From contig NZ_JAHXBF010000007.1 in the NCBI RefSeq assembly GCF_020103695.1, positions 1 to 64,000 of the forward strand: DNA of 64,000 nt, in the 5' to 3' direction. Positions 9,101 to 17,783 of the stretch are shown here, piece after piece (positions within the stretch are counted from its first letter, which is position 1; each line of letters starts with the position of its first letter). The position numbers and the translations under genes are program-made. The DNA is from Hyalangium versicolor. GTDB lineage: Bacteria; Myxococcota; Myxococcia; Myxococcales; Myxococcaceae. The notes beneath the pieces were generated by a model. It did no database searches. It had not been told where the DNA came from and saw only the letters and a list, made by a program, of their open reading frames with translations.

Positions 9101-9684
9101 GCAGCAATGCGAGGTTCGAGGTGACCGGAGACGAGGATTGGTTCTCGTTCACGGCCACGGCGGGCCACATCTACGACTTCGCTTGCAACCCCTCGAGCGC
9201 CAACTGCGACGTGTACCTGATGGATTCCACGGGCGCGGTCCTGGTGTCGGACACATCCACCCTCAGGAGCGCGAGCGTGCGCTGGGAGATCGCCAACGCG
9301 GGCACCTACTACCTGAGGGCGGTCGTCACAACCTGGGCCGCCACGGATGCCTATACGTACCAGTTGCAGGACCTGGGGCTGGATGATCACGCGGACTCCA
9401 TCTCGGGAGCCACCGTCCTCACGCTGGGGACGGCCACGGCCGGCAAGATTGAGACCACTGGAGACGTGGATGTCTTCGCCGTAACGCTGGCGGCAAACAC
9501 CTCGTACACCGTGAGCACCACCGGTATCTCGACGTCCCTCCGCGTGTACGCCCCGGACGGGACGACGGTGATCGTCAGTGGCTCGAGCCCCCGCACCTTC
9601 ACGAGCGTCGCGGGCGGAGGCACCCACTACGTCCAGGTGACGGGAGCGTCAGGCACGGGCTCGTATACGGTGCGCGTCCAGTAG
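6151..9684 (+). CDS. Large outer-surface lipoprotein with EGF-like segments and tandem PPC domains
   Basis: 1177 aa. The N-terminus has a lipoprotein signal with lipobox VAGC (Cys about 24), a Pro/Asp linker, and three short cysteine-rich EGF-like units (about 40-165; CEPNPCMQPN, CEPNPCTQPN). The rest is about nine tandem copies of a roughly 105-110 residue beta-sandwich of the bacterial pre-peptidase C-terminal (PPC) type, each with the hallmarks DDHGDT.ATAT, a D.D.FSF or DWFSF core, GTYY.R and a Y.Y.L.D end. PPC domains usually follow secreted proteases or glycosidases; here there is no catalytic domain, so an adhesive or scaffold role is inferred. The repeats are similar at the DNA level (about 320-330 bp period), so copy number may vary between strains. 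Confidence 0.8.
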   Translation: MRHHLRPPSLVLCVLFIAVSVAGCSSETSPQDPPDPQDPPNPCEGIVCGPGHCVERAETAACECDPGHHAEGLTCVKDNEPPKNPCEPNPCMQPNRGVCTAVNGQAVCGCDSGTVEGPDGACVIPNPCEPNPCTQPNKTICSVSDGQAVCACVSGYVPEGDGCKPEQTITCEGQHSTGDAFEPDECPALARSIGAGGTQNEEHTLSPVGDEDWLKLPVVAGHLYEAIATGAAGQTLDLDLYAADGTTVLASDHRGQTVAKILHKAAGSGQLFFRIHAFVSGESGAYTLSIVDLGVDDFADEPEFATRLTAPNGTPVSGALQFDGDRDVVKLSLVAGHSYRFEAAWSATSTAPLQLDLIAPDKTTVVLSRQQVAPQALTRITSAGDYFLRIQEPSGTLRAGYTFTFTDLGVDDFGDGPSDSSPVTIGSPPANGAFERPDDVDVFTFQAQAGHIYAFTCNPSGGATDCLVSLSDATGNVLATDNNGGTGSIIYEYDQAGTYFFRLSSGKVGSYTYRLEDQGLDDHGDTFATATAIAPLSTATNARLETAGDADFFSFSGSVSTTYEFSCTSTAVDCNVVLHDSNGTVVQTDAGSSTNARVTYLVRTAGTFYLKVYNGTATVGAYTYQLKNLGTDDHGNTPADATPVTPAAVTVNARLNASWDVDVFSFEAVAGHIYEVFCSASGYSLDLVLMDAAGTVIASDAGSIASLRAELNTAGTYYFRLKSTTSTVGAYTYRLEDVGVDDHGDTLATATPITPSATNINATFEVPRDEDWFSFTATAGHVYDFTCDPRFYACNVYLLDASGAVLVSKTSTTNSATTVRWEIATSGTYYARAVTDVYGDDTYTYRLQDLGLEDHGDTMATATPLTPSATNNTARFEIQGDVDWFSFTAEVGHVYDFTFDAFLVDGNVSLLDATGTVLATSTSGLNAAKVRWEMATAGTYYVRVTVTDWYTSDDTYNYRLQDLGLDDHGDTRATATPITPSTTSSNARFEVTGDEDWFSFTATAGHIYDFACNPSSANCDVYLMDSTGAVLVSDTSTLRSASVRWEIANAGTYYLRAVVTTWAATDAYTYQLQDLGLDDHADSISGATVLTLGTATAGKIETTGDVDVFAVTLAANTSYTVSTTGISTSLRVYAPDGTTVIVSGSSPRTFTSVAGGGTHYVQVTGASGTGSYTVRVQ

Positions 9685-9809
9685 CCCTACGTCCAGCGGC
9701 GTGGCGTCTGTCGCGGTGAGAACAGGCGCCCGCCGCGCTCGCGGAGCATCTCCGGAACACTGGAAGCGCCGCATCCGGTGAGGCAGAGTCGGGGCATGGA
9801 GGCTTCACC

Positions 9810-11876
9810 ATGCCCTCTCGCCCCAACATCCTGCTGATCACCTGCGACCAGTATCGTTTCCCGCGCTTCTCCTACGGGCCTGATGCCGGGTTCGCCGAGC
9901 CGCTCAAGCAGATCCTGGGCTTCCAGGGGGAAGTGGACGACAGCAATCCCTACGCGAAGTTCTTCCCCGGCCTGCTGCGCCTGCGGAAGAACGCGGTCGT
10001 CTTCCGCAACCACACCATCGCCGCCAGCGCGTGCACGCCGAGCCGCGCCACCATCTACACGGGCCAGTACGGCACGCGCACCGGCGTCACGCAGACGGAT
10101 GGCCTCTTCAAGAACGGGGACTCCTCGAACTTTCCCTGGCTGGAGCCGGATGGGATTCCGACGCTCGGGTCCTGGATGCGCGAGGCGGGCTACACCACGC
10201 ACTACTTCGGCAAGTGGCACGTGAGCAATCCGCCGGACCACTCCCTCAAGCGCTACGGCTTCGATGACTGGGAGTCGTCCTATCCGGAACCGCACGGCTC
10301 GCAGCCCAACAACCTGGGCATCTACCGCGATGAGGGCTTCACCGACTCGGCCTGCGCCTTCATCCGTCGCAGGGGGCTGGCGCTCAACTACAACCGGGCC
10401 TACGCGGAGGCCCAGGCGCGCAATCCCGACGCGTACCCTCCTGATCCCAACCACGTCAAACCGTGGTTCGCCGTCGCCTCCTTCACCAACCCGCACGACA
10501 TCGCCACGTACCCTGGAGTCATCGCGCAGGCCCTGCCTCGGGACAAGCCCGCGGAGCCCATCACGCTGCCGGATGGGAAGCAGCTCCCCACACCCTCGAC
10601 GCAGTCCCTGTTCGGACCGCTCACCGTGCCGAATCAGGGCGACGTCACGCCGCCGCCCATCCCGGGCACCATGCAACTGCCGCTCAACCCGCTGGACTTC
10701 CCGCAGGATTGCGCCCGGGCGTCCCCCACGCAGAACGAGTCGCTGGCCGACAAGCCGAGCTGCCAACGTGACTATGCCTACAAGATGGGGCTGGCGCTGT
10801 CGGCGAAGGCCGGCTTCAACATCACGAACCAACTGTCCCCGGACGATCTGAAGAAGGCCACGGAGCTCGCGGTCTTCCTGGCCCTGCAGAACTGCATCCC
10901 CTTCCAGCTCGCGGCCCATCCCGACCTGGGCTGCCTGCGGTTCCTCCAGCTCTATGCCTGGCTGCACTCCGTGGTGGACCAGCACATCGACGCGGTGCTC
11001 ACGGCGTTGGAGGAATCCGGCCAGGCGGACAACACCATCGTCATCTTCCTCACCGACCACGGCGAGTATGGGGGTGCCCATGGGATGATGCTGGAGAAGT
11101 GGCACACCGCGTACCAGGAAGCCCTGCACGTGCCTGTGGTGATCAAGCCGCTGGCGAGGCCCCTTGTGGAGCAACAAGCCCGGGCGGCCGCCTCTGACTC
11201 CCACCAGCCCGTCACGGGACTGAATGGCATCCTGCGCCAGGTGGATGCCCTGACCAGCCACATCGACATCCTCCCGACGATCCTGGGGCTGGCCGGCGTG
11301 CATTCAGAGAAGCGAGAGCAACTCAGCCGCGCGCTCGCCGAGAGCCGTCCCGTGCCTCCGCTGCCGGGAGTCGATCTGTCCCCGCTGATCCGAGGCTACT
11401 GGGATCCGCGTCACGTGGTTCAACCGGACGGCACCTTGCGCGAGGGAGTGCTCTTCATCACCGATGACGAGATCACCGCTCCCCTGCCCCCCTCTCGCAC
11501 GGCGCAGGAGGTGCATTCATACAAGGAGTTCGAGGTCTACAAGGCCACCGTGGAGGCAGTGCGCGAGGGCACCCCGAACCGGCAGCCGGTGCATCTGTCT
11601 CCGGGCTCTGTGAGGCAGCCCAATCACGTGAGGTGCGTGCGGACGATGGATTACAAGCTCGCGCGCTATTTCGATCCGTCCGGCGCGGCGGCGCAGGAAT
11701 GGGAGCTGTACGATCTCTCGAAGGATCCGAATGAGGCGGTGAACCTGGTCCAGGTCGGCGTGACTCCGCCCACGGCGCGACCGGATCTGCCCACCTGGAC
11801 GGACCCTGCCACGGTTCAGGCCGCAGCCGACCGGCTGGCCATCCTGCTCGCGAAGCTCGAGAAGCGGGATCTGTAG
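9810..11876 (+). CDS. Type I sulfatase (formylglycine-dependent)
   Basis: 688 aa. The N-terminus RPNILLITCDQYR carries the metal-binding start typical of sulfatases, and Cys75-Thr-Pro-Ser-Arg79 in the context ACTPSRATIYTGQYGTR is the signature whose cysteine is oxidised to formylglycine. A later VIFLTDHGEYGGAHGM supplies further metal ligands. Without a clear signal peptide the enzyme would be cytoplasmic, unless exported by another route; the length exceeds many sulfatases because of an insert around residues 190-330. Substrate (sulfated glycan or small sulfate ester) cannot be read from the sequence. It stands alone and converges with the Kelch gene. Confidence 0.88.
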   Translation: MPSRPNILLITCDQYRFPRFSYGPDAGFAEPLKQILGFQGEVDDSNPYAKFFPGLLRLRKNAVVFRNHTIAASACTPSRATIYTGQYGTRTGVTQTDGLFKNGDSSNFPWLEPDGIPTLGSWMREAGYTTHYFGKWHVSNPPDHSLKRYGFDDWESSYPEPHGSQPNNLGIYRDEGFTDSACAFIRRRGLALNYNRAYAEAQARNPDAYPPDPNHVKPWFAVASFTNPHDIATYPGVIAQALPRDKPAEPITLPDGKQLPTPSTQSLFGPLTVPNQGDVTPPPIPGTMQLPLNPLDFPQDCARASPTQNESLADKPSCQRDYAYKMGLALSAKAGFNITNQLSPDDLKKATELAVFLALQNCIPFQLAAHPDLGCLRFLQLYAWLHSVVDQHIDAVLTALEESGQADNTIVIFLTDHGEYGGAHGMMLEKWHTAYQEALHVPVVIKPLARPLVEQQARAAASDSHQPVTGLNGILRQVDALTSHIDILPTILGLAGVHSEKREQLSRALAESRPVPPLPGVDLSPLIRGYWDPRHVVQPDGTLREGVLFITDDEITAPLPPSRTAQEVHSYKEFEVYKATVEAVREGTPNRQPVHLSPGSVRQPNHVRCVRTMDYKLARYFDPSGAAAQEWELYDLSKDPNEAVNLVQVGVTPPTARPDLPTWTDPATVQAAADRLAILLAKLEKRDL

Positions 11877-11927
11877 AGCGGCTTCGCGGCCCGGGAGCCG
11901 CCACCCGCAAGAAACCGGCCGGGTAGA

Positions 11928-11987
11928 CCGGGGAAGTTGCCCTCCCCGGCCCCCACAGCTCCGGACGTGCGCAATTTACGCATCCGG
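11928..11987. terminator. Two hairpins between convergent genes
   Basis: CCGGGGA (11928-11934) / TCCCCGG (11943-11949) is a perfect stem with an 8-nt loop. It is followed by CCGGA-cg-TGCG (11961-11971) / CGCA-TCCGG (11979-11987), a second stem with a 2-nt bulge. They separate the sulfatase (+) from the Kelch lipoprotein (-), so a bidirectional terminator is likely. Confidence 0.6.
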
Positions 11988-12021
11988 CACTTCGGTTCGT
12001 GGATTCGCTATCTTCTCCGCT

Positions 12022-14343
12022 TCAAGGACTATACAGCTCCGCCGTGGCATCGGCGCGGCCGTTGAGCCCTCCAGTGATGAGGACCTTGCCGTTGTCGAGC
12101 AGAGTTGCCGTGTGCAAGGCATGCGCTGCGGCCATGGAGCCTGCGGGATAGCAAGTGCCAGTGGCCGGGTCATACAAATCCGCCGTAGCAAGGGCACCGG
12201 AACCGTTAGGCACACCTCCCGAAATGAGAACCTTGCCGCTGGGCAACAACGTCGCCGTGTGTGCGTAGCGAGGTGAAGCCATGGAGCACGCGGGGGACCA
12301 GGTGCCAGTGGCCGGGTCATACACTTCCATCGTTGCGATACCACCGCCGTTGTTCACGCCCCCCGAGATAAGGACCTTGCCGCTGGGGAGCAATGTCGCT
12401 GCGAGGTAGTCGCGAGGTGAACTCATGGAGCTCGCGGATGACCAGGTGCCAGTGGCCGGGTCATACAACTCCGCCGTTGAGAGCACCTCGCTGCTGCTGA
12501 TTTCACCCCCCGTGATGAGGACCTGACCGTTGTTGAGCAGAGTTGCCGTGTGCAAGGCACGAGGTGAGGCCATGGAACCTGTGGACGACCAGGTGCCAGT
12601 GGCCGGGTCATACAGCTCTGCCGTTGCGATGGCACTGTTACTGGAGAACGAACCTCCCGTGATGAGGACCTTGCCACTGGGCAACAACGTCGCCGTATGC
12701 GCGTGGCGAGGTGTGGTCATGGAGCCTGTGGACGACCAGGTGCCCGTGGCTGGCTCATAGACCTGCGCCGCCGCGATCACTCCGATGCTGCTCATCCCCC
12801 CCGCGATGAGAACCTTGCCGCTGGGGAGCAACGTCGAGGAGTGCAGATCACGAGGCGCGGCCATGGGGCCTGCGGAAGACCAGGTGCCCGTGGCTGGCTC
12901 ATAGAGCTCCGCCGTCGATTGCACGGCGCTGCCAAGGGCATACCCTCCCGTGATGAGGACCCTCCCGCCAGGCAACAATGTCGCCCTGTGGAAGTAGCGA
13001 GGCGTGGCCATGGAGCCCGCGGAAGACCACGCCCCGAGGGAGCAAGCAGGCAGCCCTGCGACTCCAAACGTATGCGTGATGGAAATGCCGTAGGCATTGG
13101 TGATGGTAGCCGTGAGCGAGGCAGGATGATTCGCCGGTGCGCAGGAGGGAGCCGTCCAGACGATGCGACTGCTGTTCGCGCTGTTCTGCGCCGTGGCGAA
13201 GGTACCGCCAACGCTGGCCGTCCAGGAAAATGCAAGCGAGCTGTTCTGCGGGTCACTTGCCCCCACCTCGAAAGTGAGCTGCTGAGAGGCCTGTGCGGTG
13301 AGGGAGGACTGGTAGGCGCGGGTTACAGTGGGTGGGAACCGCGTAGTCGTGGGCGAGGCGACACACAGGGCAACGGAGCCTGTGTTCTGCCCACCGCGTC
13401 CATCGGAGACGGTCGCAGTCAGTTGGCAATTGTTGCACGCGCCCGACGGGAGCTCTGAGGGGGAGAAAGAGGCCGTAGGAGAGGTGGGACTCGTCCACGT
13501 CCCGGCGCAGGTTGCCGTCCACAGGTAGGACAGCGAGTCATTGTCGCTATCGGAGGCGGTGACGCTGACAGAGGTGGACTGGCCCACTTCCAATCGGGTA
13601 GCGGAGGCGGAGAGCGCCGAGACGAGAGGCCAGGAGTTGAACCGGACGTCCAGTGAGGCATTGCCGGTGGCGGTGCCACTCACCACGTTGATGGAGAGAG
13701 AGACCGAGCCAGTAGCGCCCTGGGAGTCATTGACAGTGAGGGAGAGGGTGAAGATGCCTGGGGTTGCCGGGGCAGTCCAAGAAGTCGTGGCGCTGGTGGC
13801 TGCCGAGAAAGAACCGACAGAGGCCGTCCACGCGTAAGAGATGGTGTCGCCCGTATTGGGGTCCACCACGGTGGCTTGGAGCGAGACAGTGCCGCCCGCC
13901 TGGACAGTGGTGGGAGAGGCGACAACGGATTGGATGATCGGAGCCTGGTTTGAGAAGGAGGGAGGCGCAGTGAGCTCTTGGAGGGTGATGGCCACCAACG
14001 TGGTCTGATTTGCGCTAAGGGTCACTCCAGCAGTAGAGCCCTCGAAGAGCGGGGTATTGCTCGAGTCGACAGCCGTTGCGAGAAATGTGCGATTGGAACC
14101 TGCTGGGATGTTGCTGATGACACCGCCCCAGAGGTTTCCTGTCCGAGCCAACTCCGCGCTCATGGAGGGCATATCCGCGCCAGAGATTGTCACCATGATG
14201 CGAGAGACGGCCTGATTGGAGACCAGGGCTTGAGACAAGGTGACGGCAAACTGGGCGGAACCGGCGGGTTGCTCCGACCGGCAGCCAGAAACAGCGAGCG
14301 CGAGCGGCAGCAAGAGAAGGGCAAGAGGCTTTGTTGATTGCAT
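12022..14343 (-). CDS. Kelch-repeat lipoprotein with Ig/PKD-like domains
   Basis: 773 aa from the ATG at 14343, chosen because it opens into a lipoprotein signal (LALLLLPLALAVSGC); the open frame extends further upstream without a signal. Residues about 30-140 resemble a domain common at the start of myxobacterial Kelch proteins (AVSRIMVTISGADM). Residues about 140-430 hold three PKD/Ig-like domains. Residues about 430-770 hold seven Kelch/galactose-oxidase-like repeats of about 47-49 residues (MATPR.. HTATLLPSGKVLITGG .. ELYDPATGTWS), forming a beta-propeller. The repeats are nearly identical in DNA (about 140-150 bp period), indicating recent duplication or gene conversion. A surface-exposed binding role is inferred; no catalytic galactose-oxidase copper site was identified. 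Confidence 0.85.
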   Translation of the reverse strand: MQSTKPLALLLLPLALAVSGCRSEQPAGSAQFAVTLSQALVSNQAVSRIMVTISGADMPSMSAELARTGNLWGGVISNIPAGSNRTFLATAVDSSNTPLFEGSTAGVTLSANQTTLVAITLQELTAPPSFSNQAPIIQSVVASPTTVQAGGTVSLQATVVDPNTGDTISYAWTASVGSFSAATSATTSWTAPATPGIFTLSLTVNDSQGATGSVSLSINVVSGTATGNASLDVRFNSWPLVSALSASATRLEVGQSTSVSVTASDSDNDSLSYLWTATCAGTWTSPTSPTASFSPSELPSGACNNCQLTATVSDGRGGQNTGSVALCVASPTTTRFPPTVTRAYQSSLTAQASQQLTFEVGASDPQNSSLAFSWTASVGGTFATAQNSANSSRIVWTAPSCAPANHPASLTATITNAYGISITHTFGVAGLPACSLGAWSSAGSMATPRYFHRATLLPGGRVLITGGYALGSAVQSTAELYEPATGTWSSAGPMAAPRDLHSSTLLPSGKVLIAGGMSSIGVIAAAQVYEPATGTWSSTGSMTTPRHAHTATLLPSGKVLITGGSFSSNSAIATAELYDPATGTWSSTGSMASPRALHTATLLNNGQVLITGGEISSSEVLSTAELYDPATGTWSSASSMSSPRDYLAATLLPSGKVLISGGVNNGGGIATMEVYDPATGTWSPACSMASPRYAHTATLLPSGKVLISGGVPNGSGALATADLYDPATGTCYPAGSMAAAHALHTATLLDNGKVLITGGLNGRADATAELYSP

Positions 14344-14403
14344 GGGTTTCTCGGTGGATTGAGCAGACACGGCGTTTCCTGCGCCTGCCTGATGGGGCAG
14401 GGA

Positions 14404-14640
14404 GGGAGCGTGCATAGTGAACAAGCTCCATCCCAGCAAGGCGGCTCTGCGCGCCACCGCCTGCTCAATCCAGCAGCCGGTGGAAACTGAGGTCCAAGCG
14501 GCTCTGGACGAGGCCCAGCAGGCTCTCCACCTCGGCTCCGCAGAGCTTCAGCCGAACGACCAGTTCCTCTCGCGTGAACTCACACCCGACCAGTGGGAAG
14601 CAAGGCTCAGGTGGAACCGGCCTTTCCGCCGCGCGGTCTA
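14404..14640 (-). pseudogene. Possible gene remnant upstream of the Kelch gene
   Basis: On the minus strand one frame reads open from about 14640 to a stop near 14468 and has a coding-like composition, with residues FTREELVVRLKLCGAEVESL near its end. It lacks a start codon and overlaps the 3' end of the serine hydrolase. It resembles the leucine/charged helical start of transposase-type proteins but is too short to assign. Otherwise the 294-nt gap between the two genes shows nothing clear. Confidence 0.2.
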
Positions 14641-16950
14641 ATCGACCGGCTTGCGGACCACCGCCCCCACCAGCGCTCCTGCCTGCCCCGACAGATCACG
14701 GACCTGCCACCAGCCACGCCATTGGCCGTTCGCGACACCGCCTTCCCAGGCTGCCGTGTACACATTGCCGTCGGTGCTGATGAGGAACACGTCGAGCTTG
14801 TTCGGGTGGCGCGACACTGCCGAGACGCTCCCACCCGCGGGAATGGCGCCCGTAAGGATGTTCCACCACCCACGCCACTGGCCTGAAGCCACGTCCGCGG
14901 CCCAGGCCGCCGTGTACGTCTTGCCGTCGCTCCCGGCGACGAACACGTCCAGCTTGTTCGGATCGCGAGCCACCGCCGCGACAGCAGTCCCGGGCTTCGC
15001 GGTCAGCGAGCCGATCTGCCACCAACCGCGCCACTGGTCGTTCGCGACGCCTCCTTCCCACGCCGCAGTGTAGACATGGCCATCGGTGCTGGTGAGGAAC
15101 ACGTCCAGCTTGTTCGGATGGCGTGAGACAGCCGAGACGGCTCCCCCGGAAGGCGCGGCCCCCGTGAGGATGTTCCACCAGCCACGCCACTGGCCTGAAG
15201 CCATGTCCACCGCCCACGCCGCAGTGTATGTCTTTCCATCGGCTCCAACGACGAACACATCCAGCTTGTTCGGATCGCGGGCCACCGCCGCAACGGTGCT
15301 CCCAGCCTTCGCGGTCAGCGAGCCAATCCGCCACCACCCACGCCACCCGCCGGGCACGGCGGCGTCCCATGCGGCGGTATAGACACCGCCATCGAGCCCG
15401 ACGACGAAGACATCGAGCTTGCCCTCGGCGCGGGCCACAGGGGTCACCTGCGCGCCTACTGGCGCCCTGCCCTCCAGGATCGGCCACCAGCCGGCCCATC
15501 GCTCGGCGGCCGTATTCTCACGCCAGGCGGCCGTATAGATGCGCTGGTCAGGCCCCACCACGAAGGCATCGAGCTGATCGCGCCGACGGGAAACTGCGGT
15601 CACCGGGCTGCCACTCGGGGCGCGACCCTCGATCATGCTCCAGGAGCCGGCCCACTGGGCTGCCGCCACATTCTGCTCCCAGGTGGCCTCCCGAATCCCC
15701 TTCACCGAGTCGGCCGTGAAGACATGCAACTTCTCGGGACCGGGCGGCAGCGGAGGCGTCATCACGCTGGGAAACAGATCATGAGCCGGGAACGAGGCCA
15801 CCTTGTCGGTCGCCATCTGGTGGAGCACGGTCGAGAGGGGCTGGGTCTTACCCGCCCAACGGAGGCTGCCGGACTTGTCGCCATTGCAGAAGAAGACGAT
15901 GCCGATTCCATCGTTGCGCAGGGCCATGTAGGTCGTGCTCCCGGGCAGGCCCCCACCATGCTCGGTGCCGCTCGCTCCGCCGCCCAGCGAGCCGGAGGGG
16001 CTCCCAGCCATGTCACGAAGATGGGTGGCCGTAGGCCAGTGCTTCCCGGCATACGCGGCGAGCACACGCGCATAATCGGGAGCCGCCATCACCCACCCGC
16101 CAAACGAGGCGAAGTTCATGTTGTTCTCACCGCCGTACTGGATCGGAACCAAGCCGCCACCACCCGTGAGGTCCGGTTTCAGCTCTTCATGAGACGGGAA
16201 GTAGGCGACCTCGCCCGGCGCGCGGCTGCGCTCCAGCGGCATCCCCAGTCGCGGACGGGAGACTCCGAGCGAGGAGAACAGCGCCGAATGCAGGCGCTGC
16301 ATGTAGTCCACACCGGTCTTCTTCTCGATCACCAGCCCGAGCAGCGCGAAGCCGAAGTTCGAGTAGGCGGTGCGCGATCCCGGGTAGAACTGCATGTCCT
16401 GCGTCACGCCCCAACGGGCCAACTCCATCCGGGTGACGGGCAGCCCCTTCTTGAAGGCGGCGGCGGCCTGGGTGTCCTTGTAGAACGTGGGCTCGTCGGA
16501 GGTGGTGGCGGTCGGAGGAACTCCCCGGTCCCAACCGCCGGAGTGGCTCAGCAGATGCTCGACGGTGACGGCGCCGAAGTACTTGCCCGCCGTGTTCTTG
16601 TCCTTCGGTTCGGGGCTGGAGGGCACCGGGCCTCCATCCGGAGCCGTGAGGCCTAGAATGGACTGGACCTTGTCGCTCAGCCGAAGAAGTCCCGCCTCCA
16701 CGAGCTGGTAGATCGCGATCCGGGTCAGCGGCTTGGTGCAACTGGCAATCCGGAAGAGGCTGGTCGGCTGCGTCACCTCGGATCCAGGCTCGGCCCAGGT
16801 GTAGCCGCGAGCCAGCAGCAGCCGCGTGCCCTGGGTGATCGCGAGAACGCCATTCCGCATGTCGTTCTGCTCCATGAACGCCTGGATGACATCATCGAAG
16901 GTCGACAGGGCCGAGACGGACTGGCCGGTGACACTCCACTGCTTGCTCAT
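14638..16950 (-). CDS. Class C beta-lactamase-like serine hydrolase with C-terminal PLL/DUF346 lectin propeller
   Basis: 770 aa from the ATG at 16950; the frame is open upstream to 17436, but that part overlaps the next gene's promoter and is unlike the family. Residues 1 to about 390 form a beta-lactamase/D-Ala-D-Ala peptidase fold with Ser70-Cys-Thr-Lys73 (the SxxK nucleophile), a YSN motif (AYSNFGFALL) and a terminal HGG in place of KTG. Residues about 410-770 are seven repeats of about 50 residues (GWW.I..G, V.AV.R.PNKLDVFV, DG..YTAAW) of the Photorhabdus-lectin/DUF346 type, which fold into a sugar-binding propeller. No signal peptide is seen. Within the propeller a two-repeat unit is duplicated with a 312-bp period (for example 14871 and 15183). 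The lectin may direct the hydrolase to cell-surface glycans. Confidence 0.85.
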   Translation of the reverse strand: MSKQWSVTGQSVSALSTFDDVIQAFMEQNDMRNGVLAITQGTRLLLARGYTWAEPGSEVTQPTSLFRIASCTKPLTRIAIYQLVEAGLLRLSDKVQSILGLTAPDGGPVPSSPEPKDKNTAGKYFGAVTVEHLLSHSGGWDRGVPPTATTSDEPTFYKDTQAAAAFKKGLPVTRMELARWGVTQDMQFYPGSRTAYSNFGFALLGLVIEKKTGVDYMQRLHSALFSSLGVSRPRLGMPLERSRAPGEVAYFPSHEELKPDLTGGGGLVPIQYGGENNMNFASFGGWVMAAPDYARVLAAYAGKHWPTATHLRDMAGSPSGSLGGGASGTEHGGGLPGSTTYMALRNDGIGIVFFCNGDKSGSLRWAGKTQPLSTVLHQMATDKVASFPAHDLFPSVMTPPLPPGPEKLHVFTADSVKGIREATWEQNVAAAQWAGSWSMIEGRAPSGSPVTAVSRRRDQLDAFVVGPDQRIYTAAWRENTAAERWAGWWPILEGRAPVGAQVTPVARAEGKLDVFVVGLDGGVYTAAWDAAVPGGWRGWWRIGSLTAKAGSTVAAVARDPNKLDVFVVGADGKTYTAAWAVDMASGQWRGWWNILTGAAPSGGAVSAVSRHPNKLDVFLTSTDGHVYTAAWEGGVANDQWRGWWQIGSLTAKPGTAVAAVARDPNKLDVFVAGSDGKTYTAAWAADVASGQWRGWWNILTGAIPAGGSVSAVSRHPNKLDVFLISTDGNVYTAAWEGGVANGQWRGWWQVRDLSGQAGALVGAVVRKPVD

Positions 16951-17114
16951 GTGATTTCCTCTCTCGACGTACCGGCTCACTGGCGCCAGCGGCTGGAGAG
17001 AGTGCGGAGCAGGCAGGTGTGACGGGTGCCCAGCGGGCAACGCCCTGCTCCTCGCCGGGGCTGCACGCTCAGGTGAGCAGCTCGCTGGCGAGCCCGTCAC
17101 ATATGCTGGGACGA

Positions 17115-17753
17115 ATGCGACCCATCCCCTACAGCTACCCTGCCCCCAGCTCCATGCAGGCCTACAGCATCTCGTGGCCGGAGGCGGTCGCCGCGGATGC
17201 ATCCATTCCGCTGGCCCGCCATGGATACCTGGAGGCCATCGCCCGCTACACGAACATCGAACCCTCCGAGGGCATCTTCGCCCACGAGTTCCTCCTCTCG
17301 GAGCAACCGGAGCTCGACCGCATGCTCGAGCTCGTGCACCTCTTCCCTGGCGTGCAGGAGGAGCTGGTCCCTCGACTCCTGGCGCGGACGCAGGCGCACA
17401 AAGCGCTCTCTGCCTTCGAGGCAAACCCGGCGGCACTGGAGCAGAACCTCCGGAAGGTGCAGTTCACCTGGGTGAATCCCTTCCTCCTCGAAGGCGAGCT
17501 GGCCTCCTACCTCTACTCCTATGGGCTGTACAATGCCTTCTGGCAGCACCACTCCGCGCGAGAGGCTCGCGAACTCGCGCGCTCGCTGGTGAGTGCGACC
17601 CTGCGAGACGAGCTGGAGCAGACGGTAGCGTTCAAGGCGCATGGCCCGTGGGGCCACTGGTTCGACCCACACTCGGGCACGGACCGCTCGTTCCTGCTCC
17701 TGGATCGCAAGACTCGCATGGCCTCTCTATTCTGCTTCTCGGACTCCGACTGA
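17115..17753 (+). CDS. Hypothetical protein, 212 aa
   Basis: No family recognised. The ATG at 17115 has GGGACGA just upstream; an ATG at 17103 is an alternative, and earlier starts run through non-coding-like sequence. The protein is soluble and mainly helical, with many Leu/Glu/Ala, aromatic clusters in the middle (WVNPFLLEGELASYLYSYGLYNAFW) and a C-terminal GPWGHWFDPHSGTDRSFLLLD that looks like a beta-hairpin. It is divergent from the serine hydrolase and convergent with the DUF3556 gene, so it is probably monocistronic. Confidence 0.65.
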   Translation: MRPIPYSYPAPSSMQAYSISWPEAVAADASIPLARHGYLEAIARYTNIEPSEGIFAHEFLLSEQPELDRMLELVHLFPGVQEELVPRLLARTQAHKALSAFEANPAALEQNLRKVQFTWVNPFLLEGELASYLYSYGLYNAFWQHHSAREARELARSLVSATLRDELEQTVAFKAHGPWGHWFDPHSGTDRSFLLLDRKTRMASLFCFSDSD

Positions 17754-17783
17754 GCGCGATCGGCCCCCATCTCGCGAGCCGGA

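Noticed and set aside
8266..9627. 453-aa open frame antisense to the PPC lipoprotein
   Set aside because: Repetitive shadow of the PPC repeats with no motif or start context.
9687..11303. 538-aa open frame antisense to the sulfatase
   Set aside because: Composition typical of antisense frames; the sulfatase has the catalytic signature.
16951..17436. Upstream extension of the serine hydrolase frame
   Set aside because: Arg/Pro-rich sequence antisense to the next gene, unlike any beta-lactamase N-terminus.
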